Below, in pieces: positions 5,308 to 11,914 of a stretch of 29,620 nt of DNA (position 1 is the stretch's first letter; every line of letters starts with the position of its first letter). This DNA is from a virus: IMG/VR virus record IMGVR_UViG_3300044701_002342, positions 1 through 29,620 of that record, one strand, 5' to 3'. A program made the position numbers and the translations under genes. Under the pieces are notes generated by a model. The model was not told the DNA's origin. It ran no database searches and saw nothing but the letters and a program-made list of their open reading frames with translations.

Positions 5308-5338
5308 ACCTTAGCGCATGGCATGCCTGCCGCTACAA
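5308..5338 (-). promoter_or_regulatory. Cassette F promoter-like box
   Basis: On the minus strand TTGTAG, a 19-nt spacer and TAAGGT, with CATGCGCTA as in the other cassettes. GTCAG is absent and is replaced by GGCAGGCATGCC. No GAGG hairpin follows, so this copy is diverged. Confidence 0.35.
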
Positions 5339-5340
5339 GG

Positions 5341-5368
5341 GGAAACCGTATGGAAACCAAAGGGTTTC
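5341..5368. promoter_or_regulatory. Candidate operator: GGAAACC direct repeat plus palindrome
   Basis: GGAAACC occurs at 5341 and 5352, one helical turn (11 bp) apart, and the second copy forms the palindrome GAAACC-AAAG-GGTTTC (5353-5368). It lies between the first minus-strand cassette and the XRE regulator, where a repressor would act on both directions. The base composition is visibly lower in GC than the surroundings. Confidence 0.5.
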
Positions 5369-5405
5369 GCCGTTAGTGTGTCGTTATCCCTTCTGAGTCT
5401 GAGCA

Positions 5406-6101
5406 GTGGTCTCCAGCCCCTCGTACTGGTCGTCTGATGCCGCCATCGCCCGCGCCGAGCGGTTTGGGCGGTTCCTGCTGGCATGGCGCAAGCGCTGCGG
5501 CTGGAGCCAGTACGAGTTCCCGCGGTGGGCGAAGGTCGCTGATTTCGTCGGGCCTGCCACCGGCAGCGTCTCGCAGCTCGAGCGCGGCACCGTCAAGACA
5601 CCAACCATGGAACTGTTTGCCGGCCTGGCGGAACTCAACCGCCGCCTAGTCGAGCAGGACTGGAACGGCATCACCGATCGCCGGCTGCTGGATCGCGTCA
5701 AAGCAGGCGTCCCGGTGCTTGATGCCAACGGCCTGCCGTGGGGCTTCCATGAGTTCGTGTCTGCGTTCCACCTGCCGCACCAGGTGAACGGCGAGATCTG
5801 GGACGCATCAGGCGGCACACCAGCGCCAACGCTCACCCGCGAAGACCTGGAGCGCGTGAATCACACACTGGCCACCGGCTTCCGCGAGCTGTCGCGTGAG
5901 GTGCGCCCACTGAGCAAGGCGCTGCAGCTGGCGGGGAGAGCTGCCCCACCATCAGAGCGCGAAGCGTATGAGGACGCACTGGGCGGCCTCGGGTATGACC
6001 ACCAGACATTGCAGCGGCTCTGGGATGCAGATGCGGGGCAATGGGCGCCCTTGGTCTGGTGGGAGGCGCTGCAGCAGGGGCGATCGCCAGGGGCGGCATA
6101 G
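5406..6101 (+). CDS. XRE-family-like transcriptional regulator, 231 aa
   Basis: Residues about 20-80 (FGRFLLAWRKRCGWSQYEFP... SVSQLERG ... LFAGLAELN) have the layout of an XRE/Cro-type helix-turn-helix domain: a first helix with a GWSQ turn and a recognition helix ending QLERG. The remaining part has a small-molecule- or oligomerisation-like region without a Ser-Lys protease signature, so it is not a typical LexA/CI-type self-cleaving repressor. The GTG start follows an in-frame stop closely. It diverges from the minus-strand cassette array and is its most likely regulator. A HIP1 octamer lies near the end. Confidence 0.75.
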   Translation: MVSSPSYWSSDAAIARAERFGRFLLAWRKRCGWSQYEFPRWAKVADFVGPATGSVSQLERGTVKTPTMELFAGLAELNRRLVEQDWNGITDRRLLDRVKAGVPVLDANGLPWGFHEFVSAFHLPHQVNGEIWDASGGTPAPTLTREDLERVNHTLATGFRELSREVRPLSKALQLAGRAAPPSEREAYEDALGGLGYDHQTLQRLWDADAGQWAPLVWWEALQQGRSPGAA

Positions 6102-6174
6102 CGTGAAGGGCGGGCCGGGCGGGAGAGGCTCAGAATCGCAGCGGTTGCTACTGGTCTGCAGCACTGTGAGTCGC

Positions 6175-6180
6175 TATGCT
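6175..6180 (+). promoter_or_regulatory. Possible -10 box for the rightward operon
   Basis: TATGCT lies 38 nt before the ATG at 6218 in the 116-nt gap after the XRE gene. No good -35 is at the correct distance; TTGCTA is 24 nt away. Tentative. Confidence 0.25.
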
Positions 6181-6217
6181 CCTGAGGTGCGGGGCGCGGT
6201 GCCCTGCCGACTACCCC

Positions 6218-6913
6218 ATGACTGATCCCTCTCCGATGCTGCCGGCTCTGCAGCGACTCAATCTCGAACGAGAGATGTTCACCCGTCTCTCAGAGTTCCA
6301 GCGGTCATCTATTGGCGTCAAGCCGGTGCGGCCTTCGCTGGATGCCCTGCTGCCTGCTGTGCTGCCGGCCCTCGAGGCTGGCTTCGCCTACACGGCTTCT
6401 CACTGGCAAGGGGAACTCACGGTGACCCTGCATTACCAGGGCGCCGAACTGGGCAGCTCTGCTGCCGCTTCTCTGGATTGCTGTAGTGAGACCACGGCCC
6501 GCCTGCTGGCTGGCCTGCTGGGTGTTCCGCTGCGTGAGCTCGAACATGCTTCTGAGCCTGAGCAGCAGGGCGATCCGCAAACTCCAGCCGTTGCGGTTGA
6601 AGCGGCGGCGCCAGTGGCGGCCCCAGAGGTTGCCCCACCTGCTGAGGACTTCGAAGAAGAGGAAGAGTTCGACGACGACCTTGAGCCATCGGAGGACGTC
6701 ACGCGATCCCTCAGCGACGCCGAGAAGAGCACCGCCGTGGAGATGGTCAAGGTGCTGCCGACCGAGCAGCGTCGTGCCTTCACCAAGGCATTCCGCGAGG
6801 TGTTCGAGGTGCCGGCTGAATCCAAGCAGATCGTGCCGTTCATCACAGAGCTGCGCCATCTGCAGTTCATTGACCGCTTCACCGTTGAAGCCAGCGGCGG
6901 CATCGCCGCATAG
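6218..6913 (+). CDS. Hypothetical protein with acidic linker, 231 aa
   Basis: I chose the ATG at 6218 (MTDPSPMLPALQRL); the longer frame starts within the promoter region. The N-terminal part is globular, with a beta segment (FAYTASHWQGELTVTLHY). A linker rich in Ala/Pro/Val (about 125-145) passes into an acidic stretch DFEEEEEFDDDLEPSED, followed by a helical domain (VEMVKVLPTEQRRAFTKAFR, then VFEVPAESKQIVPFITELRH). The family is not recognised. Its position before a ribbon-helix-helix protein and a possible ssDNA-binding protein suggests DNA metabolism, which is inference. Confidence 0.75.
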   Translation: MTDPSPMLPALQRLNLEREMFTRLSEFQRSSIGVKPVRPSLDALLPAVLPALEAGFAYTASHWQGELTVTLHYQGAELGSSAAASLDCCSETTARLLAGLLGVPLRELEHASEPEQQGDPQTPAVAVEAAAPVAAPEVAPPAEDFEEEEEFDDDLEPSEDVTRSLSDAEKSTAVEMVKVLPTEQRRAFTKAFREVFEVPAESKQIVPFITELRHLQFIDRFTVEASGGIAA

Positions 6914-6930
6914 ATCCATCCCATTCACAC

Positions 6931-7125
6931 ATGAAGAAAACCCGGCGCCAGCCGCGCATCGGTGACAGGCGGCACATCCAGATCTATGTCGACACCGCTC
7001 TGCATGAGCTGATCATGCGGATCGCAAGGCAGCAGAACATCAGCCGCTCCATGGCTGCACGGCAACTCATGGCGCAGGGTGCCTCATCCCTTTCCACTAC
7101 TGACATCCAATCCCATGCCGATTGA
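6931..7125 (+). CDS. Ribbon-helix-helix (CopG/Arc-like) protein, 64 aa
   Basis: After a basic N terminus (MKKTRRQPRIGDRR) comes a strand HIQIYVDTALHELI and two helices (MRIARQQNISRSMAARQLMAQ), the usual ribbon-helix-helix pattern in which residues of the strand contact DNA as a dimer. It probably represses its own operon or acts as a small DNA-binding cofactor. It overlaps the next gene by 11 nt. Confidence 0.75.
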   Translation: MKKTRRQPRIGDRRHIQIYVDTALHELIMRIARQQNISRSMAARQLMAQGASSLSTTDIQSHAD

Positions 7126-7699
7126 ACTTCCCGATACAGGTTCCACATCCACACCGGTCATCAAGTCTCAGAAGATCGGTGAGGTGGCCCGCCTGGCGCT
7201 GGTGCGCTGGGAGCAGCGGGCGATGAAGCGCGACGGGCAGGAGGTGATCAACCCCCGCACCGGCAAGCCGCGCAATGAGCTGATCGTTCATGGCCTGGCG
7301 CTGCCTGGCACCACGGCGCTGGCTGGCATCGGCGACATGCAGGAGGTGCCGGCTCCTGGCACTCCGTGTCGCTTCATCCTGCGTGGTGGCGGCTTCGGGC
7401 AATGGATCGAAGCCCGCAAGGCGCATCGCAACGGCAAGCTCTGCGTTGGTGACGTGGTGGTGCGCACCGTCGACTTTGCGCAGGCGTACGACGCGCAGGG
7501 TGCCCCGAGGAACGGGCGGATCACGACGCAGGCGGAAGTCGACAAGCTGCCGCGCTCCACCACGATCGGCTTCTACGGGCCGATCAGCCTGGAGGTCGCA
7601 AACGACGACGCGATGGTGGCGCAGGCCGAAGCGGCGTACAAGGTCTGGCAGGACAACCAACGCACCGAGCTACCTGACGACGACGACGAATTCGCCTGA
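7115..7699 (+). CDS. Hypothetical protein with acidic tail, possible ssDNA-binding protein, 194 aa
   Basis: The ATG at 7115 (MPIELPDTGSTSTPV) is preferred over a start within the previous gene. The middle is rich in beta segments (LIVHGLALPG, PCRFILRGGGFGQWIEARK, VGDVVVRTVDFAQAYD, RITTQAEVDKL, TIGFYGPISLEV). The protein ends ELPDDDDEFA. An acidic tail with a near-terminal Phe is the hallmark of phage and bacterial ssDNA-binding proteins, which use it to recruit replication enzymes. I cannot identify an OB fold with certainty, so the assignment is an inference. Confidence 0.6.
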   Translation: MPIELPDTGSTSTPVIKSQKIGEVARLALVRWEQRAMKRDGQEVINPRTGKPRNELIVHGLALPGTTALAGIGDMQEVPAPGTPCRFILRGGGFGQWIEARKAHRNGKLCVGDVVVRTVDFAQAYDAQGAPRNGRITTQAEVDKLPRSTTIGFYGPISLEVANDDAMVAQAEAAYKVWQDNQRTELPDDDDEFA

Positions 7700-7771
7700 T
7701 CACTGCCGCTCAGGCTCACAGTGCCTTGCCTGTGTGCCTGGGCTTCCCATCACCTATTGCCAGCTCTGCCC

Positions 7772-8125
7772 ATGAACTCCGCCACCTTCGACGCTGAAGC
7801 GACCATGGCCACCGCGGTTCTTGAAGCCGCTCGAGCCGCAATCCAGTCATCACCTCAAGGGATCGCCGCCAGCTACTGGCAGCCCGCTGGTGTGAAGAAC
7901 CAGCCATTGCTGCCGCTGCTGCATGGCTTGATCTGCGCCACGTCGGCAACCGCCGCGGCCATCGCCGACAACGCATGGGATGACTGCCTGCCGATCCCCG
8001 CTGCTGGCGCCAAGGGCCTGGCCGAAGCGCTGCACAAGATCGCCGACACCATCACCGCCGCCGCGTCGGCGCCGGATGCCACCGGCTGGAGCCTGCCGAG
8101 CTGTACCGGCAAGGAGCTGGTGTAA
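7772..8125 (+). CDS. Hypothetical Ala-rich helical protein, 117 aa
   Basis: The ATG at 7772 (MNSATFDAEATMATAVLEAA) is chosen; the upstream extension has no start context. The product is helical and Ala-rich (LICATSATAAAIADNAWDDC, GLAEALHKIADTITAAASA) and could be a helical bundle. No family is recognised. It begins 72 nt after the previous gene, a gap in which I see no clear site. Confidence 0.65.
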   Translation: MNSATFDAEATMATAVLEAARAAIQSSPQGIAASYWQPAGVKNQPLLPLLHGLICATSATAAAIADNAWDDCLPIPAAGAKGLAEALHKIADTITAAASAPDATGWSLPSCTGKELV

Positions 8126-8128
8126 GCC

Positions 8129-8299
8129 ATGCCGCCCGTCTTTCTGATCACCTACACCACCCCACGCACCGATGCAATCACCTACGAAACCGAATGGATC
8201 TGTGACTCCAGCTACGACTGCGATCGTGCTCGCGCGTCGTTCCAAGCCCAGTTCCCCTCAACTGCCATCGTTCGTGTCGAGGAGCTTGACCCGTGCTGA
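8129..8299 (+). CDS. Small hypothetical protein, 56 aa
   Basis: Starts 3 nt after the previous stop. The sequence begins MPPVFLITYTTPRTDAITYE, then TEWICDSSYDCDRARASFQA and IVRVEEL, alternating strand, helix and strand (a small alpha/beta fold). I have seen similar short frames in cyanobacterial phage islands. Function unknown. The end overlaps a GTG frame at 8293. Confidence 0.7.
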   Translation: MPPVFLITYTTPRTDAITYETEWICDSSYDCDRARASFQAQFPSTAIVRVEELDPC

Positions 8300-8427
8300 T
8301 CGCCCTGCTGCCGCTGGTGGGCATCGGCATCGCGTGGCGCAACAGCTGGATCAACGCCACAACCTGCAGCAACATCAACGGCGAATTGAAGCTGCTGCCC
8401 AGGCCAATGGCGGTCTGCGAGCCATAG
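8293..8427 (+). CDS. Possible short membrane protein or first part of a frameshifted gene, 44 aa
   Basis: A GTG overlapping the previous gene opens a frame with a hydrophobic N terminus (MLIALLPLVGIGIAW). After about residue 16 the sequence looks arbitrary. The neighbouring frame (8334-8531) then carries the natural-looking continuation, so this may be the start of one gene broken or shifted by -1. See findings. Confidence 0.35.
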   Translation: MLIALLPLVGIGIAWRNSWINATTCSNINGELKLLPRPMAVCEP

Positions 8428-8531
8428 GCAACATCACGGTGATGCTGTTTGTGGCGCTCACCTGCCTGATGGCTGCTCATGCGCTGCACGCCGAGCAGCA
8501 GCAGATGCAGCAACTGCAACAGCTGCGGTGA
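8334..8531 (+). CDS. Small single-pass membrane protein with coiled coil, up to 65 aa
   Basis: From the GTG at 8334 this frame reads VAQQLDQRHNLQQHQRRIEA, a polar helix, then NITVMLFVALTCLMAAHAL, a membrane helix, then a Gln-rich end. The GTG has no good ribosome-binding site, which leaves open a fusion to the hydrophobic start in the frame opened at 8293. The stop overlaps the ATG of the next gene (TGATG). Confidence 0.5.
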   Translation: MAQQLDQRHNLQQHQRRIEAAAQANGGLRAIGNITVMLFVALTCLMAAHALHAEQQQMQQLQQLR

Positions 8532-8707
8532 TGACTGTCTGCGCCAGTTGCCGGCATGCACGGCACGGTGATCAGCTCCGTTGCGGGCTGACCGGTGCGG
8601 TGGTGACGCCGAGCAACTGGTGCGAACACTGGAGCCATTCCGATGAACCGAACCCACCATCCCGAAGACGACCTGCCAACGGGCGAAGGCCTGACCAGGA
8701 CCAGTGA
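8531..8707 (+). CDS. Small Cys-rich protein, 58 aa
   Basis: The ATG overlaps the previous stop. Residues 4-33 hold CASCRHARHG...RCGL...NWCEHW, four Cys plus His in a spacing typical of small metal-binding phage proteins; the C terminus is basic and Pro-rich. The last part overlaps the next gene by 65 nt in another frame, so its true end might be conserved only up to the CEHW motif. Confidence 0.6.
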   Translation: MTVCASCRHARHGDQLRCGLTGAVVTPSNWCEHWSHSDEPNPPSRRRPANGRRPDQDQ

Positions 8708-8867
8708 TCCGAAGGCCAAGCTCTGGCCGGTGACGATCACCTTCAGCTCTGGCGCCAGGCCGATGAAGACCACGATCAGGGCCACTGGCCCAACCCAGGC
8801 GGAGCAGTTCGCCAGGAATCGCCATCCCTATGTGCGCTCAGTGAGCGTGGAGCGGAAGCCGGTATGA
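8643..8867 (+). CDS. Small hypothetical protein, 74 aa
   Basis: The core LWPVTITFSSGARPMKTTIR and AEQFARNRHPYVRSVSV resembles a small protein family I know from cyanobacterial phage islands (pattern W-P-V-T-I-x-F-S-S-G, then FAxNRHP). Function unknown. The first 20 residues overlap the previous gene; a later start is possible. The stop overlaps the next ATG. Confidence 0.7.
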   Translation: MNRTHHPEDDLPTGEGLTRTSDPKAKLWPVTITFSSGARPMKTTIRATGPTQAEQFARNRHPYVRSVSVERKPV

Positions 8868-9145
8868 GCGAGCTGATCCTGAGCTTCGCCGGCACTGCCG
8901 CCGCGATCACGTTCTGGGAGATGGTCAAGCAGGTGGGCGTGAGGCTGACCCAGGCCTACGTCCCACCAGCCGTCGCTGCTGGCCTGCTGGCACTCGATCG
9001 CCTGCTACCCCAGCTGCTGGCCGATGGCGTCACCGGCGCCGAGCTGGAGCAGCGACTGCGCACCGAGCTGGGCCAGCTGACCGGCAGTGAGTGGCGGGCG
9101 ATCCGTCAACGCTTCGACCCTGCAATCTTTCTCGACCACCAATGA
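8864..9145 (+). CDS. Hypothetical protein, 93 aa
   Basis: The N terminus is fairly hydrophobic (ELILSFAGTAAAITFWEMVK; VPPAVAAGLLALDRLLPQLL), possibly membrane-associated. It then has a helical pair GAELEQRLRTELGQLTGSEW ending in RAIRQRFDPAIFL. Start and stop overlap neighbours (ATGA). No family is recognised. Confidence 0.65.
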   Translation: MSELILSFAGTAAAITFWEMVKQVGVRLTQAYVPPAVAAGLLALDRLLPQLLADGVTGAELEQRLRTELGQLTGSEWRAIRQRFDPAIFLDHQ

Positions 9146-9297
9146 CCGACTCAGAGATGGAAGTTCTTCTGCGCACCTGGTGGCAGCAGTCGTACCCGAC
9201 ACCACCAGGCCCGCATGCAGTGATGACCCACTTGGGATGGGGGCGATTCCTGCTCCAGATGATCGAACAACAGCAGCAACAGGAGCAGCAACGATGA
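9142..9297 (+). CDS. Small hypothetical protein with Gln-rich end, 51 aa
   Basis: The ATG at 9142 overlaps the previous stop. The protein reads MTDSEMEVLLRTWWQQSYPT, then PPGPHAVMTHLGWGRFLLQM and a run of Gln. The WWQxSYP...GPHAVxTHxGxxRFL pattern recurs in phage islands of cyanobacteria as I know them. The stop overlaps the next ATG. Function unknown. Confidence 0.7.
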   Translation: MTDSEMEVLLRTWWQQSYPTPPGPHAVMTHLGWGRFLLQMIEQQQQQEQQR

Positions 9298-9563
9298 ACC
9301 ACTCACTCCGCGTGGCCCTCTGCCGCAGCATCACCGCCCGCGCCCACCTGGCTGGGGCTGAGGCGGCGGAGCTTCAAGACACACTGCGCAAAGGCTCCAT
9401 GAGCTGGCCGATGCACCCCGATCAGTTCACCCTCAACGAAGCCGAGCGGTTAATGCGAGCCCGCGACGCCGCCCGCCGCCGCTACTGGCGAGAGCAAGCC
9501 GCCTGCGAGCTGCTGACGGGCCGCCGCTGGGCCGAAGCCGAAGCGCTGGGGGTGGAGCCGTGA
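9294..9563 (+). CDS. Hypothetical helical protein, 89 aa
   Basis: The ATG at 9294 overlaps the upstream stop and the stop overlaps the next GTG, supporting this start over the longer frame. The product is helical and Arg-rich (ERLMRARDAARRRYWREQAA). No known motif. Confidence 0.65.
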   Translation: MNHSLRVALCRSITARAHLAGAEAAELQDTLRKGSMSWPMHPDQFTLNEAERLMRARDAARRRYWREQAACELLTGRRWAEAEALGVEP

Positions 9564-10075
9564 TACTCCCCGACCACGAGATCCGCCGCCTGTGCATTGC
9601 AGGCATGGTGACCCCATTCGACGACCCATCCCTGGTCAACCCCGCCAGCCTGGATCTCAGGCTCGGTGGACAGCTGCTGATCGAGAGCTGCGAGTCGCCG
9701 CAGCTGGTCCCCTACCCGCTGGATCAGCACAGCGAAGCCGATCCGTATCTGCTCCAGCCGGGGCAGTTCGTGCTGGCTCAGACGGTGGAGACATTCCACC
9801 TGCCGCCGACCGTGGCGGCTCAGTTCGTGCTCAAGTCGAGCCGCGCCAGGGAAGGCCTGGAACATCTGCTCGCCGGCTATTGCGATCCCGGCTGGTCCGG
9901 CTCGGTGCTCACCATGGAGCTGCACTGCAGCCGCCAACTGCACCCAGTGCGGCTATGGCCCGGCATGAAGATTGGCCAGATGGTCTTTCACAAGATGTCG
10001 GCCAGACCTGAACGCGACTATTCGCTGACCGGCCGCTACAACCGGGACACCACGGTGATGGGGTCGAAGGGATGA
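9560..10075 (+). CDS. dcd: dCTP deaminase-like protein (dCTP deaminase/dUTPase superfamily), 171 aa
   Basis: The family motifs are in order: LDLRLGG (about 31-37), PGQFVLAQTVETFHLP, the phosphate-binding KSSRAR (about 93-98, usually RSSxAR), the active-site segment DPGWSGSVLTMELHC with the catalytic Glu, and PGMKIGQMVFHKM. Dcd turns dCTP into dUTP, feeding dTTP synthesis during phage replication; some members also hydrolyse dUTP, and I cannot tell which applies. The segment before DPG reads AGYC, where bacterial enzymes usually have TAHRI, so substrate details may differ. The C-terminal GRYNRDTTVMGSKG fits the flexible lid. GTG start overlapping the previous gene. Confidence 0.88.
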   Translation: MILPDHEIRRLCIAGMVTPFDDPSLVNPASLDLRLGGQLLIESCESPQLVPYPLDQHSEADPYLLQPGQFVLAQTVETFHLPPTVAAQFVLKSSRAREGLEHLLAGYCDPGWSGSVLTMELHCSRQLHPVRLWPGMKIGQMVFHKMSARPERDYSLTGRYNRDTTVMGSKG

Positions 10076-10488
10076 CCGGAGGCGTCACCTGCCCCGCCTG
10101 TGGTGAGACCGCTCGCGCCGTGCTGGAGAGCCGGCGCCTGACCGATCGGATTCGCCGCCGATGCCGTTGCACCGCCTGCGGTGAGCGCTTCACCACCCTG
10201 GAGCTGCGCCAGGATCAGCTCACCGCCCAGGCCAACCGTGCTGCCGCCGCCAGGGCCAGCCGGCTGCTGAGCCGCTTCCACCAGCTGGAGCAGGCCATCG
10301 CCACGCTACGGCAGCTGCTTGATGCCGAGCTGAGCGCACCGGATGCACCGGACCTGCAGGCGCTGGACGCCACCTGCGAAGACTGCCGCCACTGGGCCGG
10401 CCGCTGCGGGCTCGGGTTCCCGGACCCGGTGGAGGAAGGCACCACCTTTGCCCAGGAGTGCAGCAGCTTTGCGGGGGTGGCGGCATGA
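10072..10488 (+). CDS. NrdR-like zinc ribbon protein without ATP-cone, 138 aa
   Basis: Residues 6-44 (CPACGETARAVLESRR, IRRRCRCTACGERFTTLE) match the N-terminal zinc ribbon of NrdR, the repressor of ribonucleotide reductase genes, with all four Cys present. The ATP-cone of NrdR is missing; instead there is a coiled-coil helix (RLLSRFHQLEQAIATLRQLL) and a C-terminal Cys cluster CEDCRHWAGRCGLGF...ECSSF. It overlaps the dCTP-deaminase-like gene and so lies in a nucleotide-related neighbourhood. It may bind NrdR boxes or only use the ribbon for DNA binding; both are inference. Confidence 0.75.
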   Translation: MTGGVTCPACGETARAVLESRRLTDRIRRRCRCTACGERFTTLELRQDQLTAQANRAAAARASRLLSRFHQLEQAIATLRQLLDAELSAPDAPDLQALDATCEDCRHWAGRCGLGFPDPVEEGTTFAQECSSFAGVAA

Positions 10489-10700
10489 GCGCCGACCTGG
10501 CCACGATCATCGCCAACGTCACCGCCAGGTATGACGCCGCTATAGCCGCAGGTCAACGGCGGTCGGTTCCTGTCTGGCAACAACAATCCGAGACACGACA
10601 GCGCGAAGCATCGCGGCAACTTCATCCTCGCGGGCTTCATCCCACCACGCAGGATCCGCCAGCTTGCGTGCCAGCTCACCATCAATCGCCGGCCGCGTAA
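10485..10700 (+). pseudogene. Probably truncated small gene, 3' end running into the recombinase
   Basis: The ATG overlaps the previous stop (ATGA). The start MSADLATIIANVTARYDAAI and AAGQRRSVPVW looks like a real small phage protein. From about 10540 on, the frame is simply antisense to the serine recombinase (low-complexity Pro/His-rich end), so the original 3' part seems to have been replaced. The junction lies at or near the last codons of the recombinase gene. Confidence 0.5.
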
Positions 10701-11820
10701 GCACCTGCTCCAGTCGCTGCTGCTTCGCGGCGATCACCGGCGCCAGGTCCGGGTCAGCCAGCTTCTGCAGTGATTCGATCTGCCGCCGTAGTTCTCGGGC
10801 TTCCGGCGGTTCGCCTTGCGTGGCCAGTGCCGCCAGCCGCTCGGTCGCATGCTCCCTGATGGCGTCGATCGCATAGGCGACGATCACCGCTTCCCTGGTG
10901 CCCTTGTAGACCTGGCTGCACAGGTCGCCGTAGCAGCGCAGGCTCGGGATCGTCCGGCCGGCGATGTACTTCATCACGCAGCCGCATTCGGCGCAGACCA
11001 CCAGCGAGGTGAGGATCCGCGGCTTCCTGGTGACGTTGCTGCCCCACAGGCGGCGGTTCTGCTGCACCTGTCGCTCGAACTCCGCGAACTGCGCATGGGT
11101 CAGCAGCGCCGGATGCTGATCCCAGTGGACATCGGCAAAGGTGTGGTTCTTGCCCTGCTGATACCCGATGCCACCGCGCAGCGTGGGGTTCAGCAGCCAG
11201 GCCCGTACGCCCCGTACAGACTTGAACGGCACTGTCTCCCGGTGCGCCTGCAGCGCCGGCAGCATGCGCCAGCCGCCAGCCTGCAGGGCATCAATGAACC
11301 GCTGAGCCGGCAGCCATGCTTCCGGGTCGGGCTCCAGTGCCAGCCGGTCCGCTCGCAGCCGGTAGCCCCAGCAGGGCTTGCGCATGGGCTTGCGCATCGC
11401 CCGGCCCTGCTCAAGACCGCGGCGCACCCGCTGCGAGATCCGCATGCTCTCGCCTTGGTTCAGGCTGCCCCTCATGCGCGTGAGCAGCAGTCCCTCGGGT
11501 GTCGCCATGGACAGCTGCCCCTCGTCCCTGGTGGTGACGACCACGCCGCGGGCATCGCAAAGCGCCACGAACGCATCCGACTCGGCGGCATCGCGGCCCA
11601 GGCGGCTCAGCGATGTGGCCAGCACCGTCTCCACCTGCCCGCGCTCCACCATCGCCCGCAGCTGCTGGTAGTTGGCGCGGCTGACGACCCTGCCAGACTC
11701 CACATCTGAGAGCAGCACGTCCGGCCCTTGGCTTTCGAGCCAGGCGATCTGGGCATTGAGTGCGCTCAACTGCTCTCCTGAGGCGGTGGATACCCGGGCA
11801 TAGGCGACGGTCAGGGGCAT
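10540..11820 (-). CDS. Large serine recombinase (XisF-like phage integrase), 426 aa
   Basis: The N-terminal resolvase domain has the nucleophile motif YARVSTASGEQ (Ser about residue 11) and the conserved TSLSRLGRDA. A recombinase domain follows (KPCWGYRL ... RGVRAWLLNPTLRGGIGYQ, about 150-215), then a zinc ribbon (VCAECGCVMKYIAGR ... RCYGDLC, about 275-300) and a long helical coiled-coil region. This is the order of large serine recombinases; the moderate length and LNPTLRGG segment recall XisF, which excises the fdxN element in heterocystous cyanobacteria. It probably integrates and excises this phage; the att site is not identified. It diverges from the sigma factor gene across 94 bp. Confidence 0.92.
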   Translation of the reverse strand: MPLTVAYARVSTASGEQLSALNAQIAWLESQGPDVLLSDVESGRVVSRANYQQLRAMVERGQVETVLATSLSRLGRDAAESDAFVALCDARGVVVTTRDEGQLSMATPEGLLLTRMRGSLNQGESMRISQRVRRGLEQGRAMRKPMRKPCWGYRLRADRLALEPDPEAWLPAQRFIDALQAGGWRMLPALQAHRETVPFKSVRGVRAWLLNPTLRGGIGYQQGKNHTFADVHWDQHPALLTHAQFAEFERQVQQNRRLWGSNVTRKPRILTSLVVCAECGCVMKYIAGRTIPSLRCYGDLCSQVYKGTREAVIVAYAIDAIREHATERLAALATQGEPPEARELRRQIESLQKLADPDLAPVIAAKQQRLEQVLTRPAIDGELARKLADPAWWDEAREDEVAAMLRAVVSRIVVARQEPTAVDLRL

Positions 11821-11914
11821 GGGTCAGAATGTAGCCCGTGAGCCACTGACCCTCGCCTTAGTGTATTAGGGGTCATATCCGTCAGAACACGCGCCAACAC
11901 TGCGATCTGAGCCC
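11821..11914. promoter_or_regulatory. Divergent intergenic region between recombinase and sigma factor
   Basis: Ninety-four base pairs hold the control signals of both genes. A minus-strand TACATT (11828-11833) lies only 7 nt before the recombinase ATG, so a transcript from it would be nearly leaderless. GTCAGAA occurs twice (from 11823 and 11881). The centre (TTAGTGTATTAGGGGTCATAT) is AT-rich compared with its surroundings and could hold the sigma gene promoter. No clear -35/-10 pair is found for either gene. Confidence 0.4.

Noticed and set aside
1653-6087. HIP1 octamers GCGATCGC (1653-1660 and 6080-6087) as evidence for a cyanobacterial host
   Set aside because: Only two copies were noticed in the window, about what this GC content gives by chance.
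10816-11709. Long plus-strand frame of 297 residues within the recombinase region
   Set aside because: It is antisense to a convincing serine recombinase and has only low-complexity, Ala/Arg/Gln-rich sequence.
11823-11887. GTCAGAA direct repeats as recombinase attachment sites
   Set aside because: Seven-base repeats are too short and no central crossover dinucleotide within imperfect inverted repeats could be seen.
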